From positions 122,465 through 186,464 of the forward strand of contig JAURZI010000035.1 of assembly GCA_030653435.1 (NCBI GenBank): a stretch of DNA of 64,000 nt, read 5' to 3'. The notes beneath the pieces are model-generated. The model saw only the letters and a list, made by a program, of their open reading frames with translations, had not been told where the DNA came from and did not search any database. Positions 1 through 9,517 of the stretch are shown one piece after another. A program made the position numbers and the translations under genes. Position 1 is the stretch's first letter. Each line of letters starts with the position of its first letter. This DNA comes from Methylovulum sp. Lineage in GTDB: Bacteria > Pseudomonadota > Gammaproteobacteria > Methylococcales > Methylomonadaceae.

Positions 1-905
1 TGGTCGCCGTGTTAGGTTCGGTCGTCAATGCCGCGCGGATAAAGAAAGTGTGCGCTAAGTTTGCCGTGCAAACCATATATCATGCAGCGGCTTATAAACA
101 TGTGCCTATCGTGGAGAGGAATCCGGGCGAGGCGATATGGAATAATATATTTGGGACCTTCCGTACGGCGCAAGCGGCGATGGCCTCAGGCGTTGAAACG
201 TTTGTGCTGATTTCGACAGATAAGGCGGTCAGGCCGACCAGCACTATGGGCGCAACCAAACGTTTTGCCGAATTGATATTGCAAGCCTTTAGCGCCGACG
301 CCGACAAGTCCCCGCAAACCCGTTTTACTATGGTGCGGTTTGGCAATGTGCTGGGCTCATCAGGATCAGTCGTGCCGCTGTTTAGGGAGCAGATAGCCAG
401 GGGCGGGCCGGTGACGGTTACGGATGCAAGGATTATCCGTTATTTTATGACCATACCCGAAGCTGCTCAGTTGGTCATTCAGGCGGGTTCGATGGGGCAG
501 GGCGGCGATGTGTTTGTGCTCGACATGGGCGCGCCCGTGCGGATACTGGATCTGGCCAAGCGCATGATTCATCTAAGTGGGCTTGAAGTCAAGGACGATG
601 ACCATCCCGCCGGTGAAATCGAAATCAGTTTTACCGGCTTAAGGCCAGGGGAGAAGCTATATGAAGAACTGCTGATTGGCGACAATGTTTCAGAAACCAG
701 CCATCCCAGAATTATGCGGGCAGAAGAACAGATTATTCCGTGGCTGGAGCTGGAAAAAGTGCTTAGCCTATTGGAGCAGGCGACTAAAGACGATGATTTT
801 GAAAAAGTCAGGGAGATTTTGACGCGGGTTGTTTGCGGTTTTGTGCCTCAGTGTGAGATCGGCGATGTGCTGTGGAAGGGAGCCGGTAAGGGTATTCCAC
901 GTTAA
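1..905 (+). CDS. NDP-sugar 4,6-dehydratase, C-terminal part (WbpM/FlaA1/CapD type), 5' end outside window
   Basis: The reading frame is open from the first bases, so the visible 300 residues are the C-terminal part of a longer protein. The family converts UDP-GlcNAc-type sugars to 4-keto-6-deoxy intermediates for surface polysaccharide or glycan synthesis. Visible marks are HAAAYKHVP near residue 25, the STDKAVRP stretch and TMGATKR, in which Met replaces the Tyr of the usual SDR triad, as in the long membrane-anchored WbpM/PglF group, and the late [12 protein letters not shown] motif. The N-terminal transmembrane and first Rossmann parts are not seen. The stop abuts a hairpin that works as a terminator for the opposite strand. 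Substrate specificity cannot be told from here. Confidence 0.88.
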   Translation, partial: VAVLGSVVNAARIKKVCAKFAVQTIYHAAAYKHVPIVERNPGEAIWNNIFGTFRTAQAAMASGVETFVLISTDKAVRPTSTMGATKRFAELILQAFSADADKSPQTRFTMVRFGNVLGSSGSVVPLFREQIARGGPVTVTDARIIRYFMTIPEAAQLVIQAGSMGQGGDVFVLDMGAPVRILDLAKRMIHLSGLEVKDDDHPAGEIEISFTGLRPGEKLYEELLIGDNVSETSHPRIMRAEEQIIPWLELEKVLSLLEQATKDDDFEKVREILTRVVCGFVPQCEIGDVLWKGAGKGIPR

Positions 906-939
906 AAAAAACCTCCCGCTGCATTGCTGCAGGGGAGGT
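904..939 (-). terminator. Rho-independent terminator reading leftwards
   Basis: Arms ACCTCCC (911-917) and GGGAGGT (933-939) with inner CTGCA/TGCAG (919-923/928-932), one bulged G and a TTGC loop. The run of A at 904-911 becomes a U tract only on the minus strand. It therefore ends the transcript of the small membrane protein gene at 1014-1166, and sits flush against the stop of the converging dehydratase gene. Confidence 0.75.
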
Positions 940-1013
940 GGAAAGCAAGCAGAGTGTTATGAGGAGTGTCTGCTTGTAGGTATAACACCAGGAGGTAGTT
1001 AAATCGTTAGGGC

Positions 1014-1166
1014 TTAGCTTTTCAGGTGGGCTCTCATCACAATGTTGCTGTAAATCGCAGCACTGGCAAATAAAACGGTTGAAATAATAAATTGACCGGA
1101 AATAAAGCTCCAAATACCGGCAATAAACATTAATCCTATCACTATGTCTTTTTTGAAGTCGTTCAT
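1014..1166 (-). CDS. Small hydrophobic membrane protein, 50 residues
   Basis: A 50-codon frame from ATG at 1166 to TAA at 1014, preceded by ACAGGACATAAACA, which carries an AGGAC ribosome binding site at good spacing. The protein starts MNDFKKDIVIGLMF and is hydrophobic over residues 8-43, enough for one long or two short membrane segments, with a positive tail RAHLKS. A promoter-like pair lies upstream and a strong minus-strand terminator lies downstream, so it looks like a complete monocistronic unit. No family is recognised and no function is proposed. Confidence 0.65.
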   Translation of the reverse strand: MNDFKKDIVIGLMFIAGIWSFISGQFIISTVLFASAAIYSNIVMRAHLKS

Positions 1167-1429
1167 TGTTTATGTCCTGTAAAATGTTTAAAAATCTTCA
1201 TACAACGTCGAAGTGGTTCGAGATATGTTGCTTTTTAATCAACTTGGTGCTTACTATACAGAGATAAACTTTGGATACAATATGCCAAATAATAAATGGA
1301 TTATTTCTTATTAGGAAATTGTAAAAATGTCAATACTTTTTCATACAATAAATAATGAAGGTTTAGCTGATGCGTAAAATTAATGTGGACAGCAAGTCTT
1401 GCTGTTATGTTCTGAATATCGAGGTGTGA
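1167..1429. other. AT-rich divergent intergenic region
   Basis: Lies between the leftward small membrane protein gene and the rightward LysR gene, so it must hold both promoters. Apart from the minus-strand promoter-like pair nothing clear is seen; no coding frame or strong hairpin was found. Confidence 0.5.
1253..1280 (-). promoter_or_regulatory. Possible sigma70 promoter for the small membrane protein
   Basis: On the minus strand TTGTAT (1280-1275) and TATAGT (1258-1253) are separated by 16 bases, about 87 bases upstream of the ATG at 1166. The match to consensus is fair, the region is AT-rich, and chance matches are common in such sequence. Confidence 0.35.
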
Positions 1430-2338
1430 GTGGACAAGTTAACCAGTATGAATGTTTTTGTCCGTGTCGCCAAAGCCGGAAGCTTTGCGGGAGGAGCCAG
1501 GGAGTTGGGTATTTCCAGGGCGATGGCAACCAAGCATATTATGCAACTGGAAGGCAGTTTGGGGACGCGGCTTTTTAACCGGACGACCCGTAGTTTAAGT
1601 TTGACCGATGTGGGCGGGTCTTATCTTGAGCGTTGCCAGCAGGTGTTGCTTGATGTTGAGGAGATGGAATCCGCCGTGACACATTTGCAGACCGAACCGC
1701 GCGGGGTGCTAAAAATCAGCGCGCCACCGGTTATTGGTGCAACGCACATCACCCGCGCCATAGCCGAATTTCTAAAAATTCATGCCGATTTGACGGTGGA
1801 TTTGATTTTACAAAGTAGTTCAGGTGACTTAATTGATGAAGGCATTGATGTCGCCATTTATTTAGGCACCTTGGACGACACGAGCATGGTAGCCCGGAAA
1901 TTGGCGAGTTCGTCGATGGTGGTGTGTGGGTCGCCGGATTATCTTGCACGTCATGGTGTGCCTAAAACGCCGGAAGATTTGCTTGAACATAGCTGTCTTG
2001 TCAACTGGGCGAGTTCACCCAGGAATAAATGGAAATTTAAGGGTGAGACAGGTTGTTCTGTCATTAATGTATCCGGTCGGATGCAGGCTAATGTCGCTGA
2101 TGCGATAAGAGTTGCGGCGATTGATGGTTTAGGCTTGGTGATGTTGGCATCTTATGTTGTGGCTAGGGATATTGAACGGGGTAAATTGAAGGCGGTGCTG
2201 GAAAATTACACATTGCCGCCGCTGGATATTCATGCGGTCTATCCGCATAGAAAATATTTGTCCGCTAAGGTCAGGCGTTTTCTGGATTTTTTACAGGAAT
2301 GGCTAGGTCCTCAAGTGACTATGCCCGGTACGGAATAA
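1430..2338 (+). CDS. LysR-family transcriptional regulator
   Basis: 302 residues, the standard LysR length. The N-terminal helix-turn-helix is clear (LTSMNVFVRVAKAGSFAGGARELGIS at residues 4-29 in pieces, then KHIMQLEGSLGTRLFNRTTR), followed by a substrate-binding domain with LKISAPPVIG and GIDVAIYLG. This pattern belongs to the large DsdC/CrgA-like subgroup. The GTG at 1430 follows GAGGTGTGA and fits better than the internal ATG at 1448. LysR proteins usually regulate a divergent neighbour; here the divergent gene is the small membrane protein. The co-inducer is unknown. Confidence 0.9.
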   Translation: MDKLTSMNVFVRVAKAGSFAGGARELGISRAMATKHIMQLEGSLGTRLFNRTTRSLSLTDVGGSYLERCQQVLLDVEEMESAVTHLQTEPRGVLKISAPPVIGATHITRAIAEFLKIHADLTVDLILQSSSGDLIDEGIDVAIYLGTLDDTSMVARKLASSSMVVCGSPDYLARHGVPKTPEDLLEHSCLVNWASSPRNKWKFKGETGCSVINVSGRMQANVADAIRVAAIDGLGLVMLASYVVARDIERGKLKAVLENYTLPPLDIHAVYPHRKYLSAKVRRFLDFLQEWLGPQVTMPGTE

Positions 2339-2545
2339 TGCTTAGCACTTAGCCACTGATTCGCGGATAATGTCGAATTAATGGTGGGCTTGTAAGCTGA
2401 TTTCTTGACCACGCTGTTATGGATGCGATAATAGCTGAACGTAGCATGGGTGGATTGCAATAGGATCCCGCATCGCTGGCCTGTATACAAATGAAAAAGC
2501 AGCCAAGCCCATTATCATCCGAACCGAAACAGCGCACTGAAAACC

Positions 2546-2938
2546 ATGATAGAAAACCTAGACCCGCAACAGGCATGGGCTTTGTTGCAACAGCAGGGCA
2601 AGGCTGTACTGATTGATGTCAGGACAAAAGTTGAGCATGCTTTTGTGGGCCATCCTATAGGCGCTTTGCATATTGCCTGGAAGGAAGCCCCTGATTGGCA
2701 GATTAACCCGGAATTTGTTGCGGAGGTGCTTCAGGCTGTGCCTGATCGCGACACCCCCATTTTATTATTGTGCCGTAGCGGACAACGTTCGCTTGATGCG
2801 GCAAAAGCACTCGAACAGGCCGGATACCAACGGCTTATTAATATAGAAGGCGGCTTTGAAGGGCCTTTGGATAGTCATAATCATAGGGGCTATCTAGGCG
2901 GCTGGCGGTTTTGCGGCTTGCCCTGGCAACAAAGTTAG
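2546..2938 (+). CDS. Rhodanese-like domain protein
   Basis: 130 residues making a single rhodanese domain. The active-site loop CRSGQRS begins with Cys76, and the start of the domain shows VLIDVRT. The C-terminal GGWRFCGLPWQQS is typical of a small stand-alone subgroup in proteobacteria. Such proteins carry persulfide sulfur on the loop cysteine and act in the cytoplasm; the physiological donor and acceptor are not deducible. A strong terminator follows at 2970-2994, so it is transcribed apart from typA. Confidence 0.88.
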   Translation: MIENLDPQQAWALLQQQGKAVLIDVRTKVEHAFVGHPIGALHIAWKEAPDWQINPEFVAEVLQAVPDRDTPILLLCRSGQRSLDAAKALEQAGYQRLINIEGGFEGPLDSHNHRGYLGGWRFCGLPWQQS

Positions 2939-2969
2939 GCATCTTCATCAAGCACAACGCTATATCCAT

Positions 2970-2994
2970 GATGGCGATGATCGCCATCTTTTTT
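2970..2994 (+). terminator. Rho-independent terminator after the rhodanese gene
   Basis: Perfect 8-bp stem GATGGCGA / TCGCCATC with a TGA loop, followed directly by six T (2989-2994). Confidence 0.9.
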
Positions 2995-3053
2995 ACTTAA
3001 TAGTTTCGCCAGCAATGGCAACCCGATTTATTTAACCCTCAGAGTACACACAA

Positions 3054-4865
3054 GTGATCGAAAAATTAAGAAATATTGCCATTATCGCCCACGTTGACCA
3101 CGGCAAAACAACGCTGGTTGACAAGCTGTTGCAACAGTCCGGCACCTTTGCTTCACACGCAAAAGTCACGGAGCGTATTATGGATTCCAACGATATTGAA
3201 AAAGAACGCGGCATTACCATTCTGGCAAAAAACACCGCGCTGGATTGGAACGGCTATCACATCAATATTGTGGACACCCCTGGCCATGCCGACTTCGGTG
3301 GCGAAGTGGAACGTGTATTGTCGATGGTGGATTCAGTTTTATTGTTAGTCGATGCCGTCGATGGGCCGATGCCGCAAACGCGCTTTGTCACCCAAAAAGC
3401 CTTTGCTTTAGGTTTAAAACCCATTGTCGTCATCAACAAAATTGACCGTCCGGGCGCGCGTCCAGACTGGGTGGTTGACCAGACTTTTGATTTGTTTGAC
3501 CGTCTGGGAGCAACCGACGAACAATTGGATTTTCCTATTGTTTATGCTTCTGCTATCAATGGTTATGCGGGCTTGACGCATAATATAACGGAAGGTGATA
3601 TGACTCCTTTGTTTGAAACCATAGTTGCCAAAGTGAGTCCGCCGCCTGTCGATATGGACGGCCCTTTTCAGATGCAGGTTTCCAGTCTCGATTACAATAC
3701 CTATGTTGGCGTCATCGGCATCGGGCGTATCCAGCGTGGCAGCATTAAGCCTAATCAGCCACTGACTATTGTTAACCGTGAAGGCGTCGAGCGTAAGGGG
3801 CGTATGTTGCAAATTTATGGCTTCCATGGCCTGGAGCGAGTTGAAGTGCTTGAAGCCCGTGCCGGTGACATTATTGCTTTTGCCGGTATTGAGAAACTGG
3901 AAATTTCTGACACTATCTGTAACCCCGATAAGGTAGAGGTCATGCCTCCGTTGTCGGTGGATGAGCCAACTGTGACGATGACTTTTCAGGTGAATAACTC
4001 ACCGTTTGCCGGCAAAGAAGGGAAATTTGTCACAACTCGCCAAATCCGCGATAGGCTGGATAAGGAATTACAGCATAACGTCGCGTTGAAAGTGGAAGAC
4101 ACGGCAGACCCGGATAAATTTAAAGTATCCGGCCGTGGCGAATTGCATTTGTCGGTCCTGATTGAGAACATGCGCCGCGAAGGCTTTGAAATGGGCGTAT
4201 CGCGCCCGGAAGTTATCATTAAAGAAATTGATGGCAAAAAATGTGAGCCATTCGAAATGGTCACTATCGAGGTCGAAGAGGAGCATCAGGGCTCTATCAT
4301 GGAGAAACTGGGTGACCGTAAAGGCGATTTGACCAATATGGTTCCCGATGGCAAAGGCCGTATCCGCCTGGAATATATGATGCCCTCGCGCGGCTTGATC
4401 GGTTTCCAGACCGAATTTATGACGGCAACCTCAGGTTCCGGCCTGCTTTACCATGTTTTCGACCATTACGGTCCTATGAAACCAGGTGAAGTTGGTAACC
4501 GTTTGCGCGGTGTCATGATTTCTATGGTGGCCGGCAAAGCCGTCACTTATTCATTGCACCCCTTACAAGAACGCGGCGAATTGCTGTTAGTCAATGGCGA
4601 TGAAGTTTATGAAGGCATGTTGGTGGGCTTGCATTCACGCAGCAACGATTTATGCGTCAACCCTTGCAAACCCAAGCAATTGACCAACGTCCGCGCCTCA
4701 GGCACCGATGAAAGCTTGGTGCTGGCGCGGATTCAGAAAATGACTTTGGAACAGGCTCTGGAATTTATTGCCGAAGATGAGCTGGTTGAAGTTACACCGA
4801 AATCTATACGCCTGCGTAAAAAATTGTTGACGGAAAACGAGCGCAAGAGGGCGTCTAAGGGTTAA
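3054..4865 (+). CDS. typA: Translational GTPase TypA/BipA
   Basis: 603 residues, the normal length. G1 [10 protein letters not shown], the switch ERGITI, G3 DTPGHADF and G4 NKID are present, followed by EF-G-like domains II, III and V and the BipA-specific C-terminal domain ([10 protein letters not shown] through LRKKLL). It is a ribosome-associated GTPase needed for large-subunit assembly and growth at low temperature or stress. The start is GTG at 3054, giving [11 protein letters not shown] as in homologues, although no strong ribosome binding site is seen. It is isolated between two hairpins and probably has its own promoter. Confidence 0.96.
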   Translation: MIEKLRNIAIIAHVDHGKTTLVDKLLQQSGTFASHAKVTERIMDSNDIEKERGITILAKNTALDWNGYHINIVDTPGHADFGGEVERVLSMVDSVLLLVDAVDGPMPQTRFVTQKAFALGLKPIVVINKIDRPGARPDWVVDQTFDLFDRLGATDEQLDFPIVYASAINGYAGLTHNITEGDMTPLFETIVAKVSPPPVDMDGPFQMQVSSLDYNTYVGVIGIGRIQRGSIKPNQPLTIVNREGVERKGRMLQIYGFHGLERVEVLEARAGDIIAFAGIEKLEISDTICNPDKVEVMPPLSVDEPTVTMTFQVNNSPFAGKEGKFVTTRQIRDRLDKELQHNVALKVEDTADPDKFKVSGRGELHLSVLIENMRREGFEMGVSRPEVIIKEIDGKKCEPFEMVTIEVEEEHQGSIMEKLGDRKGDLTNMVPDGKGRIRLEYMMPSRGLIGFQTEFMTATSGSGLLYHVFDHYGPMKPGEVGNRLRGVMISMVAGKAVTYSLHPLQERGELLLVNGDEVYEGMLVGLHSRSNDLCVNPCKPKQLTNVRASGTDESLVLARIQKMTLEQALEFIAEDELVEVTPKSIRLRKKLLTENERKRASKG

Positions 4866-4885
4866 GTCAGTAATGATCGTGTCGG

Positions 4886-4909
4886 TGTGGGCGAAATTAT
4901 TCGCCCACA
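4886..4909 (+). terminator. Hairpin between typA and hicB
   Basis: Perfect 10-bp stem TGTGGGCGAA / TTCGCCCACA with loop ATTA. The following bases are TTTAGAGG, so the U tract is poor. It could end typA transcription or attenuate read-through into hicBA. Confidence 0.5.
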
Positions 4910-4927
4910 TTTAGAGGAAATACAGTC

Positions 4928-5131
4928 ATGAAATTAAAAGTGATCATCCATAATGCTGAAGAAGGTGGTTATTGGGCTGAAGTCCCTGCCATACTTGGCT
5001 GTGCCACTCAAGGCGATACATATGAAGAGCTTATTGCCAATATTTATGAGGCTGTAGAAGCTTGCTTAAGCGTTGATCTTGAAACGATTGAAATATCAGG
5101 AAGCGATAGAATTTTGGAGCTTGCTGTGTGA
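4928..5131 (+). CDS. hicB: HicB-type antitoxin, short form
   Basis: 67 residues with the HicB/UPF0150 fold signature: [13 protein letters not shown], then [17 protein letters not shown]. It neutralises the adjacent HicA. The protein ends after the HicB core and has no C-terminal helix-turn-helix or ribbon-helix-helix domain, so it may not repress its own promoter as long HicB proteins do. AGAGGAAATACAGTC provides the ribosome binding site. Its last codons overlap the hicA start, so the antitoxin is translated first. Confidence 0.9.
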   Translation: MKLKVIIHNAEEGGYWAEVPAILGCATQGDTYEELIANIYEAVEACLSVDLETIEISGSDRILELAV

Positions 5132-5334
5132 AGTCGATTTCAGGCAAGGCATTCGCCAAACTGATCGAAAAGCGCGGCTGGCGGTTGGTGAGGATAAATG
5201 GTAGCCATCATGTTTATATGAAAACTGGGAATCCTAATCGCCTTTCAATTCCTGTGCACCGGAATGAAGATTTAAAAATGGGTCTTCTTAAACATTTTAT
5301 GAAAGTGGTTGGTGTGGCTGAAGATGATTTGTAA
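5128..5334 (+). CDS. hicA: HicA-type mRNA interferase toxin
   Basis: 68 residues of the HicA double-stranded-RNA-binding-like family. The GSHH motif near residue 25 holds the catalytic histidine, flanked by GWRLVRING and [17 protein letters not shown]. The protein cleaves mRNA and tmRNA when free of HicB. The GTG start lies inside the hicB stop region (4-base overlap), giving translational coupling with antitoxin first. Confidence 0.9.
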   Translation: MKSISGKAFAKLIEKRGWRLVRINGSHHVYMKTGNPNRLSIPVHRNEDLKMGLLKHFMKVVGVAEDDL

Positions 5335-5384
5335 ACCATCCTAAACGGCTCGAATCATTGTTTGTACTTTGAAAAGAAATGACG

Positions 5385-5486
5385 ATGAATCAAATTATCT
5401 TCTTAATTGATGACGTACCCGAAGGTGGCTTTATTGCTAAATCCTTTGGCGTGTCTATTTTTACCCAAGCCGATTTATATGTATGA
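5385..5486 (+). pseudogene. Truncated HicB-like antitoxin fragment
   Basis: From ATG 5385 the frame reads MNQIIFLIDDVPEGGFIA and continues KSFGVSIFTQAD before a stop, 33 residues in all. This matches the N-terminal half of a common small HicB-like family that normally continues with a helix and a second strand. No in-frame continuation exists and the next gene is hisB. It lies 50 bases after hicA, which suggests a decayed second antitoxin or TA pair. An in-frame ATG at 5379 is an alternative start. Confidence 0.5.
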
Positions 5487-5535
5487 GCAAGATTTTGAAA
5501 ACATCCTGGTTAACCCCGCCCTTATTTGAAAAACC

Positions 5536-6129
5536 ATGACTCAAAGAACTGCAGAAATCGAGCGGAACACGCTCGAAACCCAAATTAAAATCATCATCAA
5601 CTTGGACGGAACCGGTAAAACCTCGTTATTAACCGGCGTGCCGTTTCTCGACCATATGCTCGACCAGATTGCCAGGCATGGCCTGATCGATATGAATATT
5701 CAGGCGCACGGCGATTTGCATATCGACGCCCATCATACCGTTGAAGACATCGGCATCACGTTAGGGTTGGCGGTTGCCCAAGCGTTAGGTGATAAAAAAG
5801 GCATATACCGTTACGGGCACGCCTACATTCCGCTCGATGAAGCTTTGTCCCGCGTGGTGATCGATTTTTCGGGTCGTCCCGGTTTGATTTACGACGTTCA
5901 CTTCACACGTGGCATGATTGGTTCGTTTGATGTAGATTTGTTCCGCGAGTTTTTCCAAGGCTTTGTCAACCATGCTAACGTGACCCTGCATATTGATAAC
6001 CTGAAAGGCGTCAACTCCCACCATATCTCCGAAACAATTTTTAAAGCGATGGGGCGAGCTATCCGCATGGCGATTACCGCTGATGAGCGGATGGCAGGTA
6101 TAATGCCGTCCACTAAAGGCACGCTATAA
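5536..6129 (+). CDS. hisB: Imidazoleglycerol-phosphate dehydratase
   Basis: 197 residues, a stand-alone HisB dehydratase without the phosphatase domain fused in enterics. It converts imidazoleglycerol phosphate to imidazoleacetol phosphate in histidine synthesis. Metal-binding motifs [10 protein letters not shown] and NSHHISET and the FLDHM motif are intact. It is the first gene of the local his cluster (hisB-H-A-F-I-E); hisG, hisD and hisC are not in the window. Confidence 0.97.
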   Translation: MTQRTAEIERNTLETQIKIIINLDGTGKTSLLTGVPFLDHMLDQIARHGLIDMNIQAHGDLHIDAHHTVEDIGITLGLAVAQALGDKKGIYRYGHAYIPLDEALSRVVIDFSGRPGLIYDVHFTRGMIGSFDVDLFREFFQGFVNHANVTLHIDNLKGVNSHHISETIFKAMGRAIRMAITADERMAGIMPSTKGTL

Positions 6130-6165
6130 TGGCCTTGTCCTAAACCCTGATCCTGGTTGTCTGTT

Positions 6166-6813
6166 ATGTCTTGTGTTGCTGTTATTGATTACGGTATGGG
6201 GAATTTGCATTCCATTGCAAAAGCCCTGCAGCATGCCTCTCCTGGGGTGCAAGTGCAAGTCACGGCTGATGCCGGTAGCATTCTTGCTGCTGAGCGCGTG
6301 GTTTTTCCGGGTGTCGGGGCTATCCGTGACTGTATGCAGGCGCTGGTGCAATCAGGTTTGGCTGATGTGATAAAAGAAGTGGCGGATAGCCGTAAGCCGT
6401 TATTGGGTATCTGTTTGGGTATGCAGGCCTTATTGACCGTGAGCGAAGAACATGCGGATACGGCTTGCTTGGATATCTTGCCGGGTAAAGTGGTGCGTTT
6501 TGCTCCGGCGCGGAGCGATGTTAACGGCAATATCTTAAAAATTCCTCACATCGGCTGGAATCAGGTGCACCAACGCCCGCATCCGCTATGGGCTAATATC
6601 CCGCAAGACAGCCGGTTTTATTTTGTGCACAGCTATTATGCACAGCCCGATGAGGCGGCGATGATTGCCGCGACTACGGAGTATCCAGACGCTTTTGCCT
6701 GTGCATTGGCGTGGAACAATATCTTTGCCGTACAATTTCACCCGGAAAAAAGCCAGTCGGTTGGTTTGCAGCTGCTGAAAAACTTTTTGTATTGGGATGG
6801 AAAAATCCAGTGA
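6166..6813 (+). CDS. hisH: Imidazole glycerol phosphate synthase, glutaminase subunit
   Basis: 215 residues from ATG 6166 (MSCVAVIDYGMGNLHS); a TTG at 6157 would add three residues but has no better ribosome binding site. Class I glutamine amidotransferase with nucleophile motif LLGICLGMQ and the late FHPEKSQ carrying the His-Glu pair. It supplies ammonia to HisF. It lies 36 bases after hisB and is followed by an 18-bp inverted repeat before hisA. Confidence 0.95.
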   Translation: MSCVAVIDYGMGNLHSIAKALQHASPGVQVQVTADAGSILAAERVVFPGVGAIRDCMQALVQSGLADVIKEVADSRKPLLGICLGMQALLTVSEEHADTACLDILPGKVVRFAPARSDVNGNILKIPHIGWNQVHQRPHPLWANIPQDSRFYFVHSYYAQPDEAAMIAATTEYPDAFACALAWNNIFAVQFHPEKSQSVGLQLLKNFLYWDGKIQ

Positions 6814-6828
6814 TTATTGATGTATGTG

Positions 6829-6888
6829 TGTTTCATAAGTAATCGCCGGAACAATTTTGAAAATTAAGGTGCGATTACTTATGAAACA
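6829..6888. repeat. Perfect 18-bp inverted repeat between hisH and hisA
   Basis: Left arm 6829-6846 begins TGTTTCATAAGTAATCGC and the right arm 6871-6888 is its exact reverse complement; the loop is 24 bases. There is no U tract, so it is not a standard terminator. As RNA it could form a stable stem within the his transcript, affecting hisA translation or message stability. Confidence 0.8.
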
Positions 6889-6912
6889 ATTAATATTGAG
6901 GTTTCTTGCATT

Positions 6913-7644
6913 ATGCTGTTAATACCCGCTATCGATTTAAAGGATGGTTTGTGTGTGCGTTTACGTCAGGGACGCATGGAAGATGACACGGTTTTCTCGG
7001 ATGATCCGATAGCGGTTGCCGGGCGCTGGGTGGCTGCTGGTGCAAAACGTTTGCATTTGGTCGATCTTGATGGGGCGTTTGCTGGTAAGCCAAGGAATGC
7101 CGATATTATCCATGCGATAGTTGAGGCTTACCCGGATGTGCCGGTGCAGATAGGTGGCGGTATTCGTGACGAAGAAACCATAGAAGCCTATCTGAATGCC
7201 GGTGTCGAATACGTGATTATCGGCACGAAAGCGGTCAATGAGCCGCATTTTGTTAGGGACATGGCGCTGGAGTACCCGCGCCGTATTATTGTCGGACTGG
7301 ATGCCAAAGACGGCAAAGTGGCGATAGACGGCTGGTCGAAATTGTCCAAACATGATGTGATTGATTTGGCTCAGCATTTTGAAGCGGATGGTGTTGAAGC
7401 TATTATTTATACCGACATTTCCCGTGACGGCATGATGCAGGGCGTCAATGTTGAAGCTACCGCCAGGCTGGCGCGGGCCATCCATATTCCGGTGATTGCG
7501 TCGGGCGGCATCACCAATCTCGACGATATTAGGGCTTTGGGCGCAGTAGCGGGTGACGGCATTATGGGGGCGATTACCGGACGGGCGATTTATGAAGGAA
7601 CGCTGGATTTTGCCGAAGCCGAGAAAATAGCTGAGTCATACTAA
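6913..7644 (+). CDS. hisA: ProFAR isomerase (phosphoribosylformimino-AICAR ribotide isomerase)
   Basis: 243-residue TIM barrel. [12 protein letters not shown] at the N-terminus carries the catalytic Asp8, [11 protein letters not shown] carries the second catalytic Asp, and the phosphate loops QIGGGIRD and IASGGI are in place. It performs an Amadori rearrangement in histidine synthesis. It ends four bases before hisF. Confidence 0.97.
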   Translation: MLLIPAIDLKDGLCVRLRQGRMEDDTVFSDDPIAVAGRWVAAGAKRLHLVDLDGAFAGKPRNADIIHAIVEAYPDVPVQIGGGIRDEETIEAYLNAGVEYVIIGTKAVNEPHFVRDMALEYPRRIIVGLDAKDGKVAIDGWSKLSKHDVIDLAQHFEADGVEAIIYTDISRDGMMQGVNVEATARLARAIHIPVIASGGITNLDDIRALGAVAGDGIMGAITGRAIYEGTLDFAEAEKIAESY

Positions 7645-7648
7645 AACC

Positions 7649-8422
7649 ATGAGTTTAGCCAAACGCATTATTCCTTGCCTTGATGTTGATAATGGACGTG
7701 TTGTCAAAGGCGTAAAATTTGTCGATATTCGCGATGCCGGCGATCCGGTCGAAATCGCCCGCCGTTATGACCGCGAAGGTGCGGATGAAATCACTTTTTT
7801 GGATATTACCGCAACGCATGATAATCGTGACACGATGGTTCATGTGGTTGAGCAGGTTGCCAGCGAGGTTTTTATTCCGTTGACGGTAGGGGGCGGCATC
7901 AGAACGTTGGATGATATTCGGCGCATGTTGAACGCCGGTGCCGATAAAGTCGCCATTAACAGCGCGGCAGTGTTTAATCCCGAATTTGTGCGCGAGGCGG
8001 CAGAGCGGTTTGGCTCGCAATGTATTGTGGTGGCTATTGATGCGAAAAAAGCCAGTTCGCCTGATGAAGCAAACCGATGGGAAATTTTTACCCACGGCGG
8101 ACGTAAAGGCACCGGCATAGACGCGGTGGCTTGGGCTGAAAAAATGGTTGCTTATGGCGCAGGTGAGATTTTGTTGACCAGCATGGACAGGGATGGCACG
8201 CGTGAAGGCTTTGACCTGCTGTTGACGCGTGCGGTCAGTTCAGCGGTGACGATCCCTGTCATTGCTTCCGGCGGTGTCGGCAACCTGGGCCATTTGGCCG
8301 ATGGTATTATCAACGGCAAAGCCGATGCTGTTTTGGCAGCGAGCATTTTTCATTTTGCAGAGCACACGATTCAAGAAGCCAAAGAGTACATGCAGTCCTG
8401 CGGTATTGAGGTGCGTTTATGA
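7649..8422 (+). CDS. hisF: Imidazole glycerol phosphate synthase, cyclase subunit
   Basis: 257-residue TIM barrel, a paralogue of His[22 protein letters not shown] includes catalytic Asp11, and the second catalytic Asp lies in [12 protein letters not shown]. It partners HisH to make imidazoleglycerol phosphate and AICAR. Its stop overlaps the hisI start by four bases (ATGA). Confidence 0.97.
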   Translation: MSLAKRIIPCLDVDNGRVVKGVKFVDIRDAGDPVEIARRYDREGADEITFLDITATHDNRDTMVHVVEQVASEVFIPLTVGGGIRTLDDIRRMLNAGADKVAINSAAVFNPEFVREAAERFGSQCIVVAIDAKKASSPDEANRWEIFTHGGRKGTGIDAVAWAEKMVAYGAGEILLTSMDRDGTREGFDLLLTRAVSSAVTIPVIASGGVGNLGHLADGIINGKADAVLAASIFHFAEHTIQEAKEYMQSCGIEVRL

Positions 8423-8802
8423 GTTGGCTGGATGAAATACGCTGGACAGCAGAGGGCCTAGTGCCAGTTATCGCCCAACAATCCAGCAATGGCCGGGTAG
8501 TGATGTTTGCATGGATGAACAGGGAATCCTTGGCTTTAACCGCAGAAGAAGGCTACGCCGTGTATTGGTCGCGTTCACGTGGTAAGTTGTGGCGAAAGGG
8601 TGAAGAATCAGGGCATAGGCAAAAAGTGCTGGGCATACAACTTGATTGCGATGAAGATGTCATTTTGCTGGACATTGAGCAGGAGGGCGGTATTGCTTGC
8701 CATACCGGACGGGAAAGCTGCTTTTATCGGCGCTTGCTTGATGGTCGCTGGCAGACAGTTGACCCGGTGCTGAAAAGCCCCGATCTTATTTATCACAACT
8801 AA
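8419..8802 (+). CDS. hisI: Phosphoribosyl-AMP cyclohydrolase
   Basis: 127 residues; a separate HisI rather than the HisIE fusion of enterics. Metal-binding motif [11 protein letters not shown] and the [14 protein letters not shown] motif with conserved His and Cys are present, as is the typical MNRESLALT. It opens the adenine ring of phosphoribosyl-AMP. Translationally coupled to hisF. Confidence 0.96.
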   Translation: MSWLDEIRWTAEGLVPVIAQQSSNGRVVMFAWMNRESLALTAEEGYAVYWSRSRGKLWRKGEESGHRQKVLGIQLDCDEDVILLDIEQEGGIACHTGRESCFYRRLLDGRWQTVDPVLKSPDLIYHN

Positions 8803-8881
8803 TAATGCAAAAGATGAGCGCATGGATCAGTGCGGAACCGGCAGGGCCCGTTTAAAAATGGCTTAACACGAAGTTAACACT

Positions 8882-9199
8882 ATGAATGACACACTTTCTC
8901 AACTCGCCGAAGTCTTGGAACAACGCAAGCAGCAATCAGCCGATAAATCGTATGTTGCCAGTCTTTATGCCAAGGGATTGGACACTATTCTGAAAAAAAT
9001 CGGTGAAGAAGCGACCGAAACGGTGATTGCGGCGAAAAATGGCGATAAGCAACAGATTATTTATGAAACCGCTGATTTGTGGTTTCATTGCATGGTGATG
9101 TTGGCCAATCAGGATTTGCATCCTAAAGACGTATTGCAAGAGTTGGAGCGGCGTTTTGGTTTGTCTGGTTTAGAGGAAAAAGCACAACGCAGCCAATGA
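8882..9199 (+). CDS. hisE: Phosphoribosyl-ATP pyrophosphatase
   Basis: 105 residues of the MazG-like all-alpha fold: [18 protein letters not shown] and [14 protein letters not shown] give the metal-binding Glu and Asp residues. It hydrolyses phosphoribosyl-ATP to phosphoribosyl-AMP. It sits 79 bases after hisI with no clear ribosome binding site beyond GAAG, and about 100 bases before tatA, a his-tat order common in proteobacteria. Confidence 0.94.
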   Translation: MNDTLSQLAEVLEQRKQQSADKSYVASLYAKGLDTILKKIGEEATETVIAAKNGDKQQIIYETADLWFHCMVMLANQDLHPKDVLQELERRFGLSGLEEKAQRSQ

Positions 9200-9302
9200 G
9201 CCGTCTAATGCGTTGCGAACCCTTAGGCTTTGCCCTGGGTCAGCGTGTTTTGTTGACGGATTCTTATAAATCAATGACATTATATCGATAAAGGGGTTAA
9301 AA

Positions 9303-9515
9303 ATGGGCTTAAGTATTCCTCATCTGTTAGTTGTATTGGCTATTGTTATTATTGTTTTCGGGACCAAGCGCTTGCGTAACTTGGGGGCTGATCTGGGCGG
9401 CGCAATCAAGGGTTTTCGGACAGCAGTGAAGGACGGTGAAGAGGATAAGAAACTGGTTGAAGATGAAGGCGAAACCATTGATGGTGAAGTAACCAAAAAG
9501 AATGAAAAAGTTTAG
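9303..9515 (+). CDS. tatA: Sec-independent translocase subunit TatA
   Basis: 70 residues: a short N-terminal membrane helix ([16 protein letters not shown]), the GTKRL hinge, then an amphipathic helix and a charged tail. It forms the protein-conducting element for folded proteins with twin-arginine signals. AAAGGGGTTAAAA provides the ribosome binding site. It begins the tatABC operon and ends two bases before tatB. Confidence 0.93.
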   Translation: MGLSIPHLLVVLAIVIIVFGTKRLRNLGADLGGAIKGFRTAVKDGEEDKKLVEDEGETIDGEVTKKNEKV

Positions 9516-9517
9516 CC

